Shown piece after piece: positions 24,869-33,666 of a stretch of DNA of 64,000 nt. Both the position numbers and the translations under genes were made by a program. The first letter of the stretch is position 1, and each line of letters begins with the position of its first letter. Below the pieces are notes generated by a model, which was not told the origin of the DNA, searched no databases, and saw only the letters and a list, made by a program, of their open reading frames with translations. Source of the DNA: Prevotella sp. (GTDB taxonomy: Bacteria; Bacteroidota; Bacteroidia; Bacteroidales; Bacteroidaceae); assembly GCA_017619375.1 (NCBI GenBank), contig JAFZSL010000007.1, positions 186,001-250,000 of the forward strand. The letters are read 5' to 3'.

Positions 24869-24877
24869 TACATTTGC
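24869..24877 (+). promoter_or_regulatory. Promoter -7 box for the integrase
   Basis: TACATTTGC matches TAnnTTTG and lies 17 bp before the chosen integrase ATG at 24894. It argues against the longer start at 24843. Confidence 0.5.
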
Positions 24878-24893
24878 AACCAAATTCAATCGT

Positions 24894-26378
24894 ATGGCAA
24901 ACATAGAATACAGACTATCGTCAAAATCAGAAATGGGAACGGGAAGGAAGGAAATCCTCATCCGACTGTTCCAAGGCAGCAGGATTAACCTTCGTGCCCG
25001 CAGTGGCCTCTTCATCAACGAGGAGCATTTCGAATATGTCATCAACCGCGAGAAGACGGAGGCGAAAGGCGTGAAGGTGCCAGGAACCAAGTTGACGGCC
25101 TCCAAGTCCGAGGCCGAGAAGAAAGGCTTCGTCCTTTACGACCGTGGAGAGGTTGTGTCGAAAGGGCGTATCTTGACCGATGACAAGACTTACCATGACG
25201 GCATCATCCGCAAGCTTGACGAATTGAGCAAGTACGTCATGGAACAGTTCAACAAGGATGGTGCATACAAGGTGAAGGGAGAATGGCTGAAAGATGCCGT
25301 CTGTCGCTTCAACCACCCGGAGGAATTCATGGCGGTGAAGCCCAAGGAACATGGACACTCCTTCTTCGAGATGTTCGACTTGTACCTGTCAAAGAACGAG
25401 TTCTCCATATACCACATCAAGAACACCCGTGTGCTCATGCGTGACCTGGGCCGCTACGAGGCTTTTGTCAGGAGGTTCAGGCACAAGTCGTTCAAGCTCG
25501 AGCTGGACACCCTCGACCGTGAGACAGTGGAGGACTTCTTCGACTATGTGGTCAATGAGCACGAGTACTTCGAGGCCTATCCTGATTTCTACAAGGCCAT
25601 CATGAAGTCCTACCCTGTGGAGATCCAGCCCAAGCACAAGACAGTGAAGGTCGCCCTTCGCGGGCACAACACCATCGTCAAGCTAAAGAAGAAGTTCAAG
25701 GGGTTCTACAACTGGCTGAACGAAAACGGCTACACCAAGAACCGTCCTTTCGAGGGTGTCAAGATTGGCTCCGAGCGCTTCAGCCTCCATCCGTTCTACC
25801 TGACCAAGGATGAGTTGATGAGCATTTACAATGCCGACCTGTCAGATCGGCCTATGTTGGAACGCCAACGCGACATCTTCGTGTTCCAATGCATGATCGG
25901 CTGCCGCGTGGGCGACCTGATGCGCATGACGAGGAACAAGATTGCGAACAATCGTCTGACCTACGTCCCGGGAAAGACCAAGGGTAGCAATCCCATGGTG
26001 GTGCGTGTGCCGGTCAACCAGATTGCGGCGGCGATAGTCAGCAAATACGAGAAGGTGGATTGCGGCGGCATGCTGCTGCCTTTCATCTCGCCCCAGAAAT
26101 ACAACTACGCCATCAAGAAGGTGCTGACGCTGTGCGGTGTTACTCGTATGGTCACCGTCCTCAATCCGACTACTGAGGAGGAAGAGCAGCACCCCATCAA
26201 CGAAATCGCCAGCTCGCACCTTGCCCGACGCACCTTCATCGGCCTACTCTATGAGCAGGTGCCCGACCCCAATCTCATAGCCCCCTTGTCCGGCCATTCC
26301 TACAACAGCCGTGCTTTCCACCGGTACAAGGACGTGACCGACGCAATGGCCGACAAGCTGGTGTCGTTGCTGGAATGA
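24894..26378 (+). CDS. int: Tyrosine site-specific integrase
   Basis: 494 residues, Bacteroidetes ICE/NBU-type. An N-terminal arm-binding segment (about 1-60, IEYRLSSKSEMGTGRKEILI) and a SAM-like core-binding domain (about 150-290) precede the catalytic domain. The catalytic set is visible: Arg in FQCMIGCRVGDLMRM, Lys in PGKTKGSNP, HLARR, SGHS and the nucleophile Tyr in AFHRYKDV. All residues are present, so it should be active. It lies 215 bp inside the left att repeat and is expected to join the tRNA-Lys 3' end with the circular element. Confidence 0.95.
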   Translation: MANIEYRLSSKSEMGTGRKEILIRLFQGSRINLRARSGLFINEEHFEYVINREKTEAKGVKVPGTKLTASKSEAEKKGFVLYDRGEVVSKGRILTDDKTYHDGIIRKLDELSKYVMEQFNKDGAYKVKGEWLKDAVCRFNHPEEFMAVKPKEHGHSFFEMFDLYLSKNEFSIYHIKNTRVLMRDLGRYEAFVRRFRHKSFKLELDTLDRETVEDFFDYVVNEHEYFEAYPDFYKAIMKSYPVEIQPKHKTVKVALRGHNTIVKLKKKFKGFYNWLNENGYTKNRPFEGVKIGSERFSLHPFYLTKDELMSIYNADLSDRPMLERQRDIFVFQCMIGCRVGDLMRMTRNKIANNRLTYVPGKTKGSNPMVVRVPVNQIAAAIVSKYEKVDCGGMLLPFISPQKYNYAIKKVLTLCGVTRMVTVLNPTTEEEEQHPINEIASSHLARRTFIGLLYEQVPDPNLIAPLSGHSYNSRAFHRYKDVTDAMADKLVSLLE

Positions 26379-26731
26379 AGACTGATTCGTGATCTGCCAC
26401 AGTCCGATTCATCTGCCAAATGTAAAAAGAAATAAAAACCCGACGACTTTAACGTATTGTTTGGAGTTTTTTTTCTTACCTTTGCTGGACAAAGTAAGAA
26501 CTCAATCCGAAAACACATGAAGCACCTGGGGATTCGCCATTTCGCCCGTTGAAGAAGCGGATACCGAATACAGCCGTCACAATCTGATCATCGTCCCGCA
26601 GGACTTAGGAAAAAGCACCGTGCTGAAGGTTGCGTGTTTCTGTGATTGGATAGGCAGATGGATCTGTTTCCAGAATCCGGGATGTAACGCTTGGGTGTTT
26701 ATATGGTTAATCTTCCTTTTGCATGTGAAAT
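26379..26731 (+). other. Stretch between integrase and intron, no intact gene
   Basis: Contains a TACCTTTG box at 26477-26484 and an ATG at 26518 that stops after 11 codons. A one-base shift would join that start to an open frame reading PVEEADTEYSRHNLIIVPQD, so a small gene broken by a frameshift and by the intron is possible. I cannot identify it. Confidence 0.3.
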
Positions 26732-27430
26732 GTGCGACCTGAAGTCGTGAAAGCAATTTTTCAGCCCTCGGAGGAGGTGTCTGAATCTGCTGTTCCGTTA
26801 GCAGTAGCCTAGACAGATATGCGTGAGGGGTGACCTTCGGTTGTGAAGCTCTGACGACAACGTGGCCACTCGCCGAGCATCACGGCGGCGACGCTTACCC
26901 ACGGCATTCGAATTAGAGGTTATTTAGTGACCTCATCACTTAGAAAATCACCACTCTTTAGAATGACGAGCTAAACATAGTAATATAATTTATTTAATTA
27001 GTTTTTTTAAGGAATACTTGACAGTATGCTGGAAGTCGTGAGATTTCCAGCATTTTTGTGTCGGGCATGGCACCAACCTGGCTGGTAGAAATCCAGTCGC
27101 GGGTATTTGCCACCAAGCGAAGCGAAAGACAAGTCGTTGTCAGTAATGGTATGGATGAAGGAAGTCAGCCGCGAGACTATCGAGCCTACAGACAGGAACT
27201 TGGTACAAGGATAAATGGGAAAGGATAAGACTGCGAAACAAGTCGAAGTCCGAAAGGTAAACGTACTCCCCAAAACAGTAAGCCAAGAGGTTGTGAAGTC
27301 ATAAGGTTAGTGTCTTACCCCGAGAGGCCCATCCAGCGTTTATGCAGTGCGATAAAAAGCTCATGGGTGCGAGTCAGCTGAGCCCATAGTAGGTGAACCA
27401 CCTTCACTGAAGGGGTTAATGTATATATAG
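26732..27430 (+). mobile_element. Truncated group II intron (5' part, no maturase)
   Basis: Starts GTGCGACCTG, the canonical 5' end of bacterial group II introns. Further intron-like landmarks are GTGACCTTCGGTTGTGAAGC, TCACGGCGGCGACGCTTA, AAATGGGAAAGGATAAGACT, GCGAAACAAGTCGAAGTCCG and, at the point where the maturase gene normally follows, AGTCAGCTGAGCCCATAGTA. No reverse transcriptase frame and no domain V/VI hairpin follow; the sequence passes into recombinase debris. Identification is from recall of intron sequences, not from a covariance search. Confidence 0.7.
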
Positions 27431-27605
27431 TGTAAATCGCTGTAAGCATTCGAAACGTTCGACCATCCAGTACTTCAGATTTTGGACTTTTTTCAGATAG
27501 CTGCCCAGATCTCGTAGTTTGGGCACGTGTATGTGTACAAAGTCCCCCATTTGTTGTTCTCCTCCACGGAAAGCCTGAGATATCGGGCCTTTTCGTTGAT
27601 TTCAC

Positions 27606-28054
27606 TCATGATGTCATCCTTGTGGCCTTGTTGACATGTAGTGCACGATGCTTGTTGCCTTTGCCCCTTACCTTCACATAAGGCTCTCTGGAGTCAAGAT
27701 TCATATCTGCAAGTCTTAGGGACAGGGCTTCTTCTATCCTGCATCCAGTACTGTGTATGCAAGGGATATCAGCACAACATCCCTGTAACCCTCATCCGTG
27801 CCTATGCCTTGCATATTCAAGATTGTCTTGACCACCTACTTGCTTAGACAGATGACTTTTCCTGCATCAGCTTTACTGCAACGTATTTCCCTTGCCTCCA
27901 TGTAGAGTTTGCTGTATTGCGTCTCGTGGGAAGCGATATTTTTCAGGAACGACCTTACGGCTGCCAGCCTTGCATTGAATGTTTGCGCTTTCAAACCCTT
28001 GCCTTTTATGTCGGCGAGCCATTCCATAAGCAGCGACTTGGAGAATCCTGTATC
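27606..28054 (-). pseudogene. Decayed tyrosine recombinase
   Basis: Reading from 28054 down: a core-binding segment (SLLMEWLADIKGKGLKAQTF, ARLAAVRSFLKNIA), an in-frame TAG after VICLSK, then TDEGYRDVVLISLAYTVLD, a frameshift, and GCRIEEALSLRLADMNL with VKVRGKGNKHRALHV ending in TGA. The GCRIEEALSLR block holds the first catalytic Arg. The second half with HxxR and Tyr is missing. Two inactivating lesions plus truncation mark it as a pseudogene. It is unlike the intact integrase and represents an older element. Confidence 0.75.
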
Positions 28055-28454
28055 AGTGCAAAAGGTGCAGGCAGGTCGCAAAAGTGGCACCGCTTCGTCC
28101 AAGGACGATGCAGCCGACACTGTTCAGACCCAAGTCGCCGACAATGCATCTGATTCGGCCAAGGTTGCCGCATCTGATCCGGCTTCGGAAAACGATGCAG
28201 CTCCCACCGCCGAAGACTTTGGAGGACAAACATCCCCTTCCTGGGATTTCTTCATGTCGCATTGCAACAGCTTCGACCCCAGGGACAAGGGAGTTAGCGT
28301 CCGCATCGACCGCAAGGTGAAGAAGAGTCTCGACCTGGCGAAGGCCAGGATGTCGAAAACCGTCTCAATGAAAGGCATGGTGAGCGCCATCGTCTTGCAT
28401 TTCCTGACGGAGCATGAAGCCATGTTCGAGAAGCAGCAGCAGGAGATGTCGTGA
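28008..28454 (+). CDS. DUF3408/RHH-like mobilization accessory protein
   Basis: 148 residues from ATG 28008. The N-terminal half is polar, Ala/Ser/Asp-rich and disordered. The C-terminal 60 residues (KGVSVRIDRKVKKSLDLAKA, then MKGMVSAIVLHFLTEHEAMF) look like a ribbon-helix-helix DNA-binding domain of the kind in Bacteroidetes mobilization proteins (DUF3408 type). The gene start overlaps the antisense recombinase remnant, so the true N-terminus may have been replaced. It precedes the second RHH gene and relaxase on the same strand. Confidence 0.6.
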   Translation: MSASHSISSDLENPVSVQKVQAGRKSGTASSKDDAADTVQTQVADNASDSAKVAASDPASENDAAPTAEDFGGQTSPSWDFFMSHCNSFDPRDKGVSVRIDRKVKKSLDLAKARMSKTVSMKGMVSAIVLHFLTEHEAMFEKQQQEMS

Positions 28455-28675
28455 CGCAGCCGCTGCAGGCTCTCCGCTTTCCTGACAAATCTCATTTTTG
28501 GATGGAAATGACCGGAAGTCTTCCAGACGGTTCTCTCTGATGCTTGTTTTTGGTTAGGCGGCAAGTAGGGTTCGCGTGTGTACACGCTTACACTTCTTGC
28601 CGCCTTCCAATGACCTGGGAATCAGCTCGAAACTCGCATTCCTTTCAACGATGGATTCTTTACAAAAAAATGCAT

Positions 28676-29113
28676 ATGAAAACGACAAAACAGACAAAAA
28701 AGACCAGGAACAGGACTATGCGGGTGGACCTCCGTCTCACCAAGTCGGAGAAGACCATGTTCTTCGAGAAGGCAGGAGACGCCTTCGACGGGAACGTCAC
28801 GCAGATGGTGGTGTACGCCGTGAGGATGCTCGATGAGAACCGGCTCAGTCAGAAACTGAAACTGATCGGCAAGTTCTCGGAGTCCTGCAACAGCATCCTC
28901 GTTGAGTTCAAAAAATCCGGGACCAACCTCAACCAGGCCGCCCATCAGTTGAATGCGCTGATGGGGGAGTACGACGGAAAGCCGCAGCATGCAGTGGTCA
29001 AGGACTGCCTTGAGAACCACCTCCTTCCGAGCATCAAACTCCACAACGATGCTGTGCTGCAAGTGGAAAAGGGTTTCACCTCGGCTCTGAATGAGTTGAT
29101 GGGCACCCCATAG
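28676..29113 (+). CDS. mobC: MobC-like relaxosome protein
   Basis: 145 residues. The start TKKTRNRTMRVDLRLTKSEK fits a ribbon-helix-helix DNA-binding domain, and the middle (KKSGTNLNQAAHQLNALMGE) matches MobC/BmgB-type mobilization proteins, where the GxNLNQ segment is typical. It should bind the transfer origin and assist the relaxase encoded downstream. ATG at 28676 chosen (another at 28670); the open extension to 28544 is not conserved-looking. The 96-bp repeat block begins 12 bp after its stop. Confidence 0.8.
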   Translation: MKTTKQTKKTRNRTMRVDLRLTKSEKTMFFEKAGDAFDGNVTQMVVYAVRMLDENRLSQKLKLIGKFSESCNSILVEFKKSGTNLNQAAHQLNALMGEYDGKPQHAVVKDCLENHLLPSIKLHNDAVLQVEKGFTSALNELMGTP

Positions 29114-29124
29114 CCCGACATGTC

Positions 29125-29604
29125 CCACAAGCCCAACGTGCCCCACGTCTCGAGTGCCATGGTGCTACAGGTGGGAGATACCTCACGCAGCATCGGATGA
29201 GTCGACGTGTGCAACATACACCACAAGTCCAACGTGCCCCGTGTCTCGAGGGCCATAGTGCTACAGGTGGGAGGTACCCCGCGCAGAATTGGATGAGTGT
29301 GCGGATGTAAAATATTCCACAAGTCCAACGTGCCCCGTGTCTCGAGGGCCATGGTGCTACAGGTGGGAGGTACCCCGCGCAGCATTGGATGAGTGTGCGG
29401 ATGTAAAATATGCCACAAATCCAAAGTGCCCCGCGTCTCGAGGGCCATGGTGCTACAGGTGGGAGGTACCCCGCGCAGCATTGGATGAACCGACGGGTGC
29501 AGCATATGCCACAAATCCAAAGTGCCCCGCGTCTCGTGGGCCATGGCGCTACAGGTGGGAGGTACCCCGCGCAGCATTGGATGAGTCGACGGACGCAACA
29601 TTTA
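29125..29604 (+). repeat. Five tandem 96-bp repeats between mobC and the relaxase gene
   Basis: Units start at 29125, 29221, 29317, 29413 and 29509, each exactly 96 bp without any insertion or deletion, and the first bases of a sixth (CCACATAACC) follow at 29605. Each unit begins CCACAAGTCCAACGTGCCCC (with variants) and contains CTCGAG, GGGCCATGG, GCTACAGGTGGGAGGTACC, CCGCGCAG and TTGGATGA. Units differ at scattered positions, mostly near their ends. In the mobC frame every unit ends in the same stop (GGTPRSIG then TGA). Position suggests oriT or relaxosome-binding DNA. Confidence 0.9.
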
Positions 29605-29629
29605 CCACATAACCAACACACTCCAAGCA

Positions 29630-31612
29630 ATGAAAATAACAATGCTAAAGTCGTCAAGCCAGTTCGCTGGTGTGAGCTACAATGAGAAGAAGGTGAGAGA
29701 AGGGTTGAGGACTCCAGACGGGAAACATCCGCTGGTGGAACCCATGGGCTGGAGGAATTTCCCCGCGCCCGAGGGCATGCTGTTGACCGAGAGGGCCATC
29801 ATCCAGACGATGAAGGACTGGTGTGTGGGAGGCCACGTCAGGAAAAACTTCCAGCTCCATTTCGTTGTCAGTTGCCGGGGAAATGAGAAATCCCCCGAGG
29901 AACTGAAGGCAGCGGCGGAGCATCTTCTCGACCGTTTCGGATACGGGAAATGCCCCACGGTGTTCTACCTTCACCGGGACACCGACGACCTACACCTGCA
30001 TGTGGTCACGACGACGGTTGACGAGAGAGGAAAGAAAATCCCGGACCATCAGAATGCGCTGCATTTCGCACAGGAACTGGATGAATACCAGAGGGTCGAT
30101 GTCGATAAGGAGGTGGACGATGCCGTCAGAAAAGCCATGGGCTACCATTTCACAAGCGACCGGCAATTCTCGCTGCTCCTCTCGTCGCTGGGTTTCCAAA
30201 ACGGACCCCGATACGAGAAAGACGAGTCGGAAAGAGCCACGACGACACCCAGGAAGGAGTCCAAGTCCATATGGGCGACCAATGCACTGTGGCTCTTCCT
30301 CTATCGTTATGAAAAGGTGGTGGGACGGATTTCCATGGAGCAGATCCGCCGGAAGGCAGAGGAGAACAAGAGGAAGGTCATGCAGGACGCTAATCGGGAA
30401 AAGTGCAGGGAAAAACTGGCGAAAAAGATGATGGAATGCCGTCTTCGCGAGATGGAGGATTTCTACTCGGGACGCAAGCCTCTCACCAAGAAGGAGCTGA
30501 AGCGGGTGCAGAAGGTCCGTGCCCTCGACAGCCAACTTGAAGGTGCGATGGCCCGGCGGGGCATCATGCGGAACGACCTGTACCAGATGGCTCTTGCCAA
30601 GGATGAGATGAAAAAGATGGGTGTCGACATCAGGTACAATTACGACAGGAACGGCATCCCCAATGGTTTCATCGTCATCGACCATGGCTCACGTTCGGTG
30701 TGGAAGGGTTCCGAACTGGGCTTCTCGTTCGCAAAGTTCCTCAGGCCCGACGAGCCAAGGCTGTGGAGGATCGTGCAGGAAGGCAGGTACAGGGAATACA
30801 TGTCGGCGCTAACGGAATTGCGTGAACAGGGAGAGCACATGCCAGTCGTCCTGCAGGTAAGGAACCAGGATGGCGGCCTTACACATTTCGTCTATGGCGA
30901 AGAGAACGTTTCCATGGTTCCCGAGGGGGTGGGGAGGGAAACGGTCGTGAACGGTGTCCCATTGTTGTTCCTGACAGGGGAAGACATGGACACCTTGAAT
31001 GGCATGGGATTTGAGTTCCATGTCAAGGAATCCATGTTTGACGCCATCCCCAGGGAGGATTTGTTGGACGACGGTATGGAAAAGGAAAAGGCAAAGACGA
31101 AAGGAAAGGAACAGCCTGAAGGAGCGGGGGGAAATCTTGCAAACCGAATCCCGGAAGGGTTCATCAAGGCAAGCGGGCCGATTGTCAGGGATGGTGCCTT
31201 TTATATCATGGTGGATGAGATAGGAGGGAGGCCCCCAAGGAACAGGATGTGCCAAATCAGCCGCGAGGACTGGGTGAAAGTGAAAAATGGCGAGATGTCA
31301 TTGGAGGATGCCGTGGCGAAATACTGCCGCAAGGAAGTCGTTGCTGCTCTTGAGGATTATTTCGACGGCCAATGTTATGGCCATGGCGTTTCCATCGACA
31401 TTCCCGACTTCGGCGCCGTTTTGGATAAAATGGACATCAGCCAGGTGTTCGGGTTCATCAACCACGTGGTGGATTGCGCATGTACCATCGCCACCGACCT
31501 TGGGGATGCTCCTTCGTCAGGTATTCCATATGGCGGCATCTCTCGCAAAGACGTGTCGAAAAAGAAACGCAAGAAAGACAAAGAAAGCCAAGGTGGTGGA
31601 GTGTCGTATTAG
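29630..31612 (+). CDS. mobA: MobA-type relaxase
   Basis: 660 residues. The N-terminal nuclease domain has the probable catalytic Tyr in SSSQFAGVSYNEKKV and the metal-binding histidine motif HRDTDDLHLHVVTTTVDERG. Residues about 240-330 are strongly charged helices, and the C-terminal half (about 330-660) is of unknown fold, with a lysine-rich end. It would nick the transfer origin and pilot the strand. Codon use is GC-richer than neighbouring chromosomal genes such as the 23.3-kb unknown. It ends 230 bp before the right att repeat. Either M1 or M5 (29642) may be the start. Confidence 0.88.
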   Translation: MKITMLKSSSQFAGVSYNEKKVREGLRTPDGKHPLVEPMGWRNFPAPEGMLLTERAIIQTMKDWCVGGHVRKNFQLHFVVSCRGNEKSPEELKAAAEHLLDRFGYGKCPTVFYLHRDTDDLHLHVVTTTVDERGKKIPDHQNALHFAQELDEYQRVDVDKEVDDAVRKAMGYHFTSDRQFSLLLSSLGFQNGPRYEKDESERATTTPRKESKSIWATNALWLFLYRYEKVVGRISMEQIRRKAEENKRKVMQDANREKCREKLAKKMMECRLREMEDFYSGRKPLTKKELKRVQKVRALDSQLEGAMARRGIMRNDLYQMALAKDEMKKMGVDIRYNYDRNGIPNGFIVIDHGSRSVWKGSELGFSFAKFLRPDEPRLWRIVQEGRYREYMSALTELREQGEHMPVVLQVRNQDGGLTHFVYGEENVSMVPEGVGRETVVNGVPLLFLTGEDMDTLNGMGFEFHVKESMFDAIPREDLLDDGMEKEKAKTKGKEQPEGAGGNLANRIPEGFIKASGPIVRDGAFYIMVDEIGGRPPRNRMCQISREDWVKVKNGEMSLEDAVAKYCRKEVVAALEDYFDGQCYGHGVSIDIPDFGAVLDKMDISQVFGFINHVVDCACTIATDLGDAPSSGIPYGGISRKDVSKKKRKKDKESQGGGVSY

Positions 31613-31784
31613 ACGGATGAAGGCATCTCACCCGTGCCTGTTCGCTGACACCTTATGATTATATGAAAATAAAAAGTAAGTATATTTCAAACACAGATAA
31701 TCATACGTAATCATATGTATTCATGGATGTTAGCAATAAATAAACCCTTTATTCTGACCAAAATCTGTTCAGATTTCGAGTTTG

Positions 31785-31824
31785 TAAAAAAATCAGAGGG
31801 AGTTAAGAATTTCTTAACTCCCTC
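31785..31824 (-). terminator. Element-borne terminator behind tRNA-Lys
   Basis: A 14-bp perfect inverted repeat (GAGGGAGTTAAGAA at 31796-31809 with 31811-31824) followed on the minus strand by a T7 run. It lies inside the element, just past the tRNA 3' end, and replaces the terminator displaced by insertion. Confidence 0.8.
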
Positions 31825-31842
31825 ATCCTCAGTGCTTTAACC

Positions 31843-31858
31843 TTGTACACCCGCAGGG
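31843..31858. repeat. att site, right copy (within tRNA-Lys 3' end)
   Basis: TTGTACACCCGCAGGG, identical to 24664-24679. It covers the tRNA acceptor strand, discriminator base and part of the T stem, plus three bases beyond. Confidence 0.8.
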
Positions 31859-31918
31859 GCTCGAACCCTGGACACCCTGATTAAGAGTCAGGTGCTCTAC
31901 CAACTGAGCTACGGGTGC
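31846..31918 (-). tRNA. tRNA-Lys (anticodon CUU)
   Basis: 73 nt. Acceptor GCACCCG pairs with CGGGTGT; D arm GCTC...GAGC with AGTTGGTA; anticodon stem CCTGA/TCAGG with loop CTCTTAA (anticodon CTT); T arm CAGGG-TTCGAGC-CCCTG; discriminator A. No CCA is encoded. The 3' end serves as the integration site of the 7.2-kb element. Confidence 0.95.
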
Positions 31919-32568
31919 ATCCTCTTGCATCTTGATATATTTGCGATGCATTTCTCAAATGCGACTGCAAAGGTATGGCTTTTATCTGAAACCACCAAAC
32001 ATTTAAGCGTTTTTTTTCAAATTTTCCTTTTTTTCCTCCATTTTCTTCCATTGCGTCCCAATTTCTTGTTTTATGAGTTGTCTTTTCTGTTGCAAAAGAT
32101 TATTTCGGCACCAACGAGAATATTGAAACATCACCCTTGTTTGAACCAATTATAAAAGCCATAAATAGGGTAGGGGATTGCCATCTATGTCAGCATTTGA
32201 TTTACTGTTGTGACATGTCAAATAGAAGTTTCTCTCAGCCCTGCATGTGTCATGACACCCCTTCGGGGACTTAAGATAGGTTGAAAAAGGTAATCCTTCA
32301 GTGCTTGTTGATTTTTACCACGCGCTCGACTTTGTCGCATGGCTTGTTCAAGAATTAGTCGTAAATTTTAACAAAAAGGAATACAACATATTAATAGGAC
32401 CCTGCTTATACGTCTTTGAGCAATGATTAATTAAATAATAATTTATGGGATTTATATATATATTGTGCTATTCGCTGAATGATTACTGAAAATGCCCCAT
32501 ACGTTAATTTTTTCTAAATGATGAGGCGATACGTTAAACAATCATATTTCTTTACAGTCAAAAATTAT
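31919..32568 (+). other. 650-bp gap upstream of the efflux genes
   Basis: AT-rich. It should carry the tRNA-Lys promoter (minus) and the efflux operon promoter (plus), but I see no convincing -33/-7 pair for either and no protein-like frame. The region 32440-32470 (TTTATATATATATTGTGC) is a weak candidate -7 zone. Confidence 0.4.
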
Positions 32569-33666
32569 ATGAGATGGAATAGTATTGAAATGATAATAGT
32601 CTTGGTGGCCAGTCTCATTGTGAGCGGTTGCAAAGAAAAGAAACAAGAGAAGCCACACGGCCCTGTACATTATAAAACGATGGTGGTGTCATCCCGTGAC
32701 GTCACTCTGTATCAGACCTATACGGCACGACTCTCCGGCAGACAGATAGTGGAAGTACGCCCGCAAGTGTCAGGAAACATCACACAAATCTGCATCAAGG
32801 AAGGCGATCATGTCAAGAAAGGACAGGTGTTGTTCGTCATCGACCAGGTTCCTTACAAAGCCGCCTTGGATGTGGCTGTGGCGGCAAGGAAAAGTGCAGA
32901 GGCGAAACTCTCCACGTCGCGTATGAACTACAAGAGTGAGTTGGGCCTGAAGGAAAGCAACGTTGTGTCAGACTTCTCCGTTGAAACCATGCGCAACGCC
33001 ATGCACGAGGCTGAAGCGGTTCTTGAACAAGCCAAAGCACAGGAAAGCAACGCACGAAACAGCCTTTCCTACACCGTGGTGAGAAGCCCGTTGACCGGTG
33101 TCGCTTCCATGATACCCTGGCATGTGGGAGCCTTGGTGAGCAGCAATATCGGCGAGCCTCTCGTCACCGTGGCCGACGACCATGAGGTATACGCCTATTT
33201 CTCCATCACGGAAAACCATGCCCTCGACATCATCAAGCAATATGGTTCCATCGAGCGATTTGTCGGCCAGGCTCCACAGGTGGGTTTGCGATTGAGCAAT
33301 GGCAACGACTATGTGATGGCTGGACGTGTGGATGCCGTCAGTGGTTCGGTGGATGCTACGACAGGGGCGGTGAACATGCGCGCCACCTTCCCCAACCCTG
33401 ACAGACTTCTTCACAATGGCGGCAGCGCTTCCGTCGTCATGCCCACAACCATCAAGAACTGCGTGGTTGTGCCACAGGAAGCAACCTACGAATTACAGAA
33501 CAAGATTTTTGTCTATCGCGTGGTCAATGGGGTGACCAAGGCCACGCCCGTGGAGGTTCACCCGCAGAGCAACGGTAAGGAATACATTATCAAGAACGGC
33601 TTGAACGTGGGTGATACCATCGTGGCAGAAGGAGCAGGGCTGTTGAAGGAGGGGGTGAAGATATGA
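32569..33666 (+). CDS. RND efflux periplasmic adaptor (MFP) lipoprotein
   Basis: 365 residues. The lipobox VASLIVSGC puts the lipidated Cys at residue 21 of the chosen start (ATG 32569; upstream ATG 32518 adds an untypical n-region). Features of AcrA/MexA adaptors follow: barrel-sandwich half RPQVSGNITQICIKEGDHVKKGQVLFVID, a helical hairpin (about 95-160), the second half VRSPLTGVASMIPWHVGALV and beta-barrel/membrane-proximal domains. It links the inner-membrane pump to an outer-membrane channel. Its stop overlaps the pump gene start by 4 bp (ATGA). Confidence 0.93.
   Translation: MRWNSIEMIIVLVASLIVSGCKEKKQEKPHGPVHYKTMVVSSRDVTLYQTYTARLSGRQIVEVRPQVSGNITQICIKEGDHVKKGQVLFVIDQVPYKAALDVAVAARKSAEAKLSTSRMNYKSELGLKESNVVSDFSVETMRNAMHEAEAVLEQAKAQESNARNSLSYTVVRSPLTGVASMIPWHVGALVSSNIGEPLVTVADDHEVYAYFSITENHALDIIKQYGSIERFVGQAPQVGLRLSNGNDYVMAGRVDAVSGSVDATTGAVNMRATFPNPDRLLHNGGSASVVMPTTIKNCVVVPQEATYELQNKIFVYRVVNGVTKATPVEVHPQSNGKEYIIKNGLNVGDTIVAEGAGLLKEGVKI

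Larger units (their letters stand above)
24664..31858. mobile_element. Integrative mobilizable element in tRNA-Lys, about 7.2 kb
   Basis: Bounded by two copies of the 16-bp sequence TTGTACACCCGCAGGG, the right one being the 3' end of the tRNA-Lys gene. Inside are a tyrosine integrase next to the left end, a group II intron remnant, a decayed recombinase, two small relaxosome-type genes, a 96-bp repeat block and a MobA-type relaxase. There is no type IV secretion or replication gene, so it would depend on a helper element for transfer, like the NBU-type elements of Bacteroides. The element supplies a new terminator behind the tRNA. Confidence 0.8.

Noticed and set aside
28945-29601. Minus-strand 218-codon repetitive frame (HPMLRGVPPTCS units)
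   Set aside because: It is a by-product of the 96-bp repeat, whose length is divisible by three and which leaves several frames open; it also runs into the mobC gene antisense.
29125-29604. CRISPR array
   Set aside because: The whole 96-bp unit is repeated, there are no unique spacers, and no cas genes are present.
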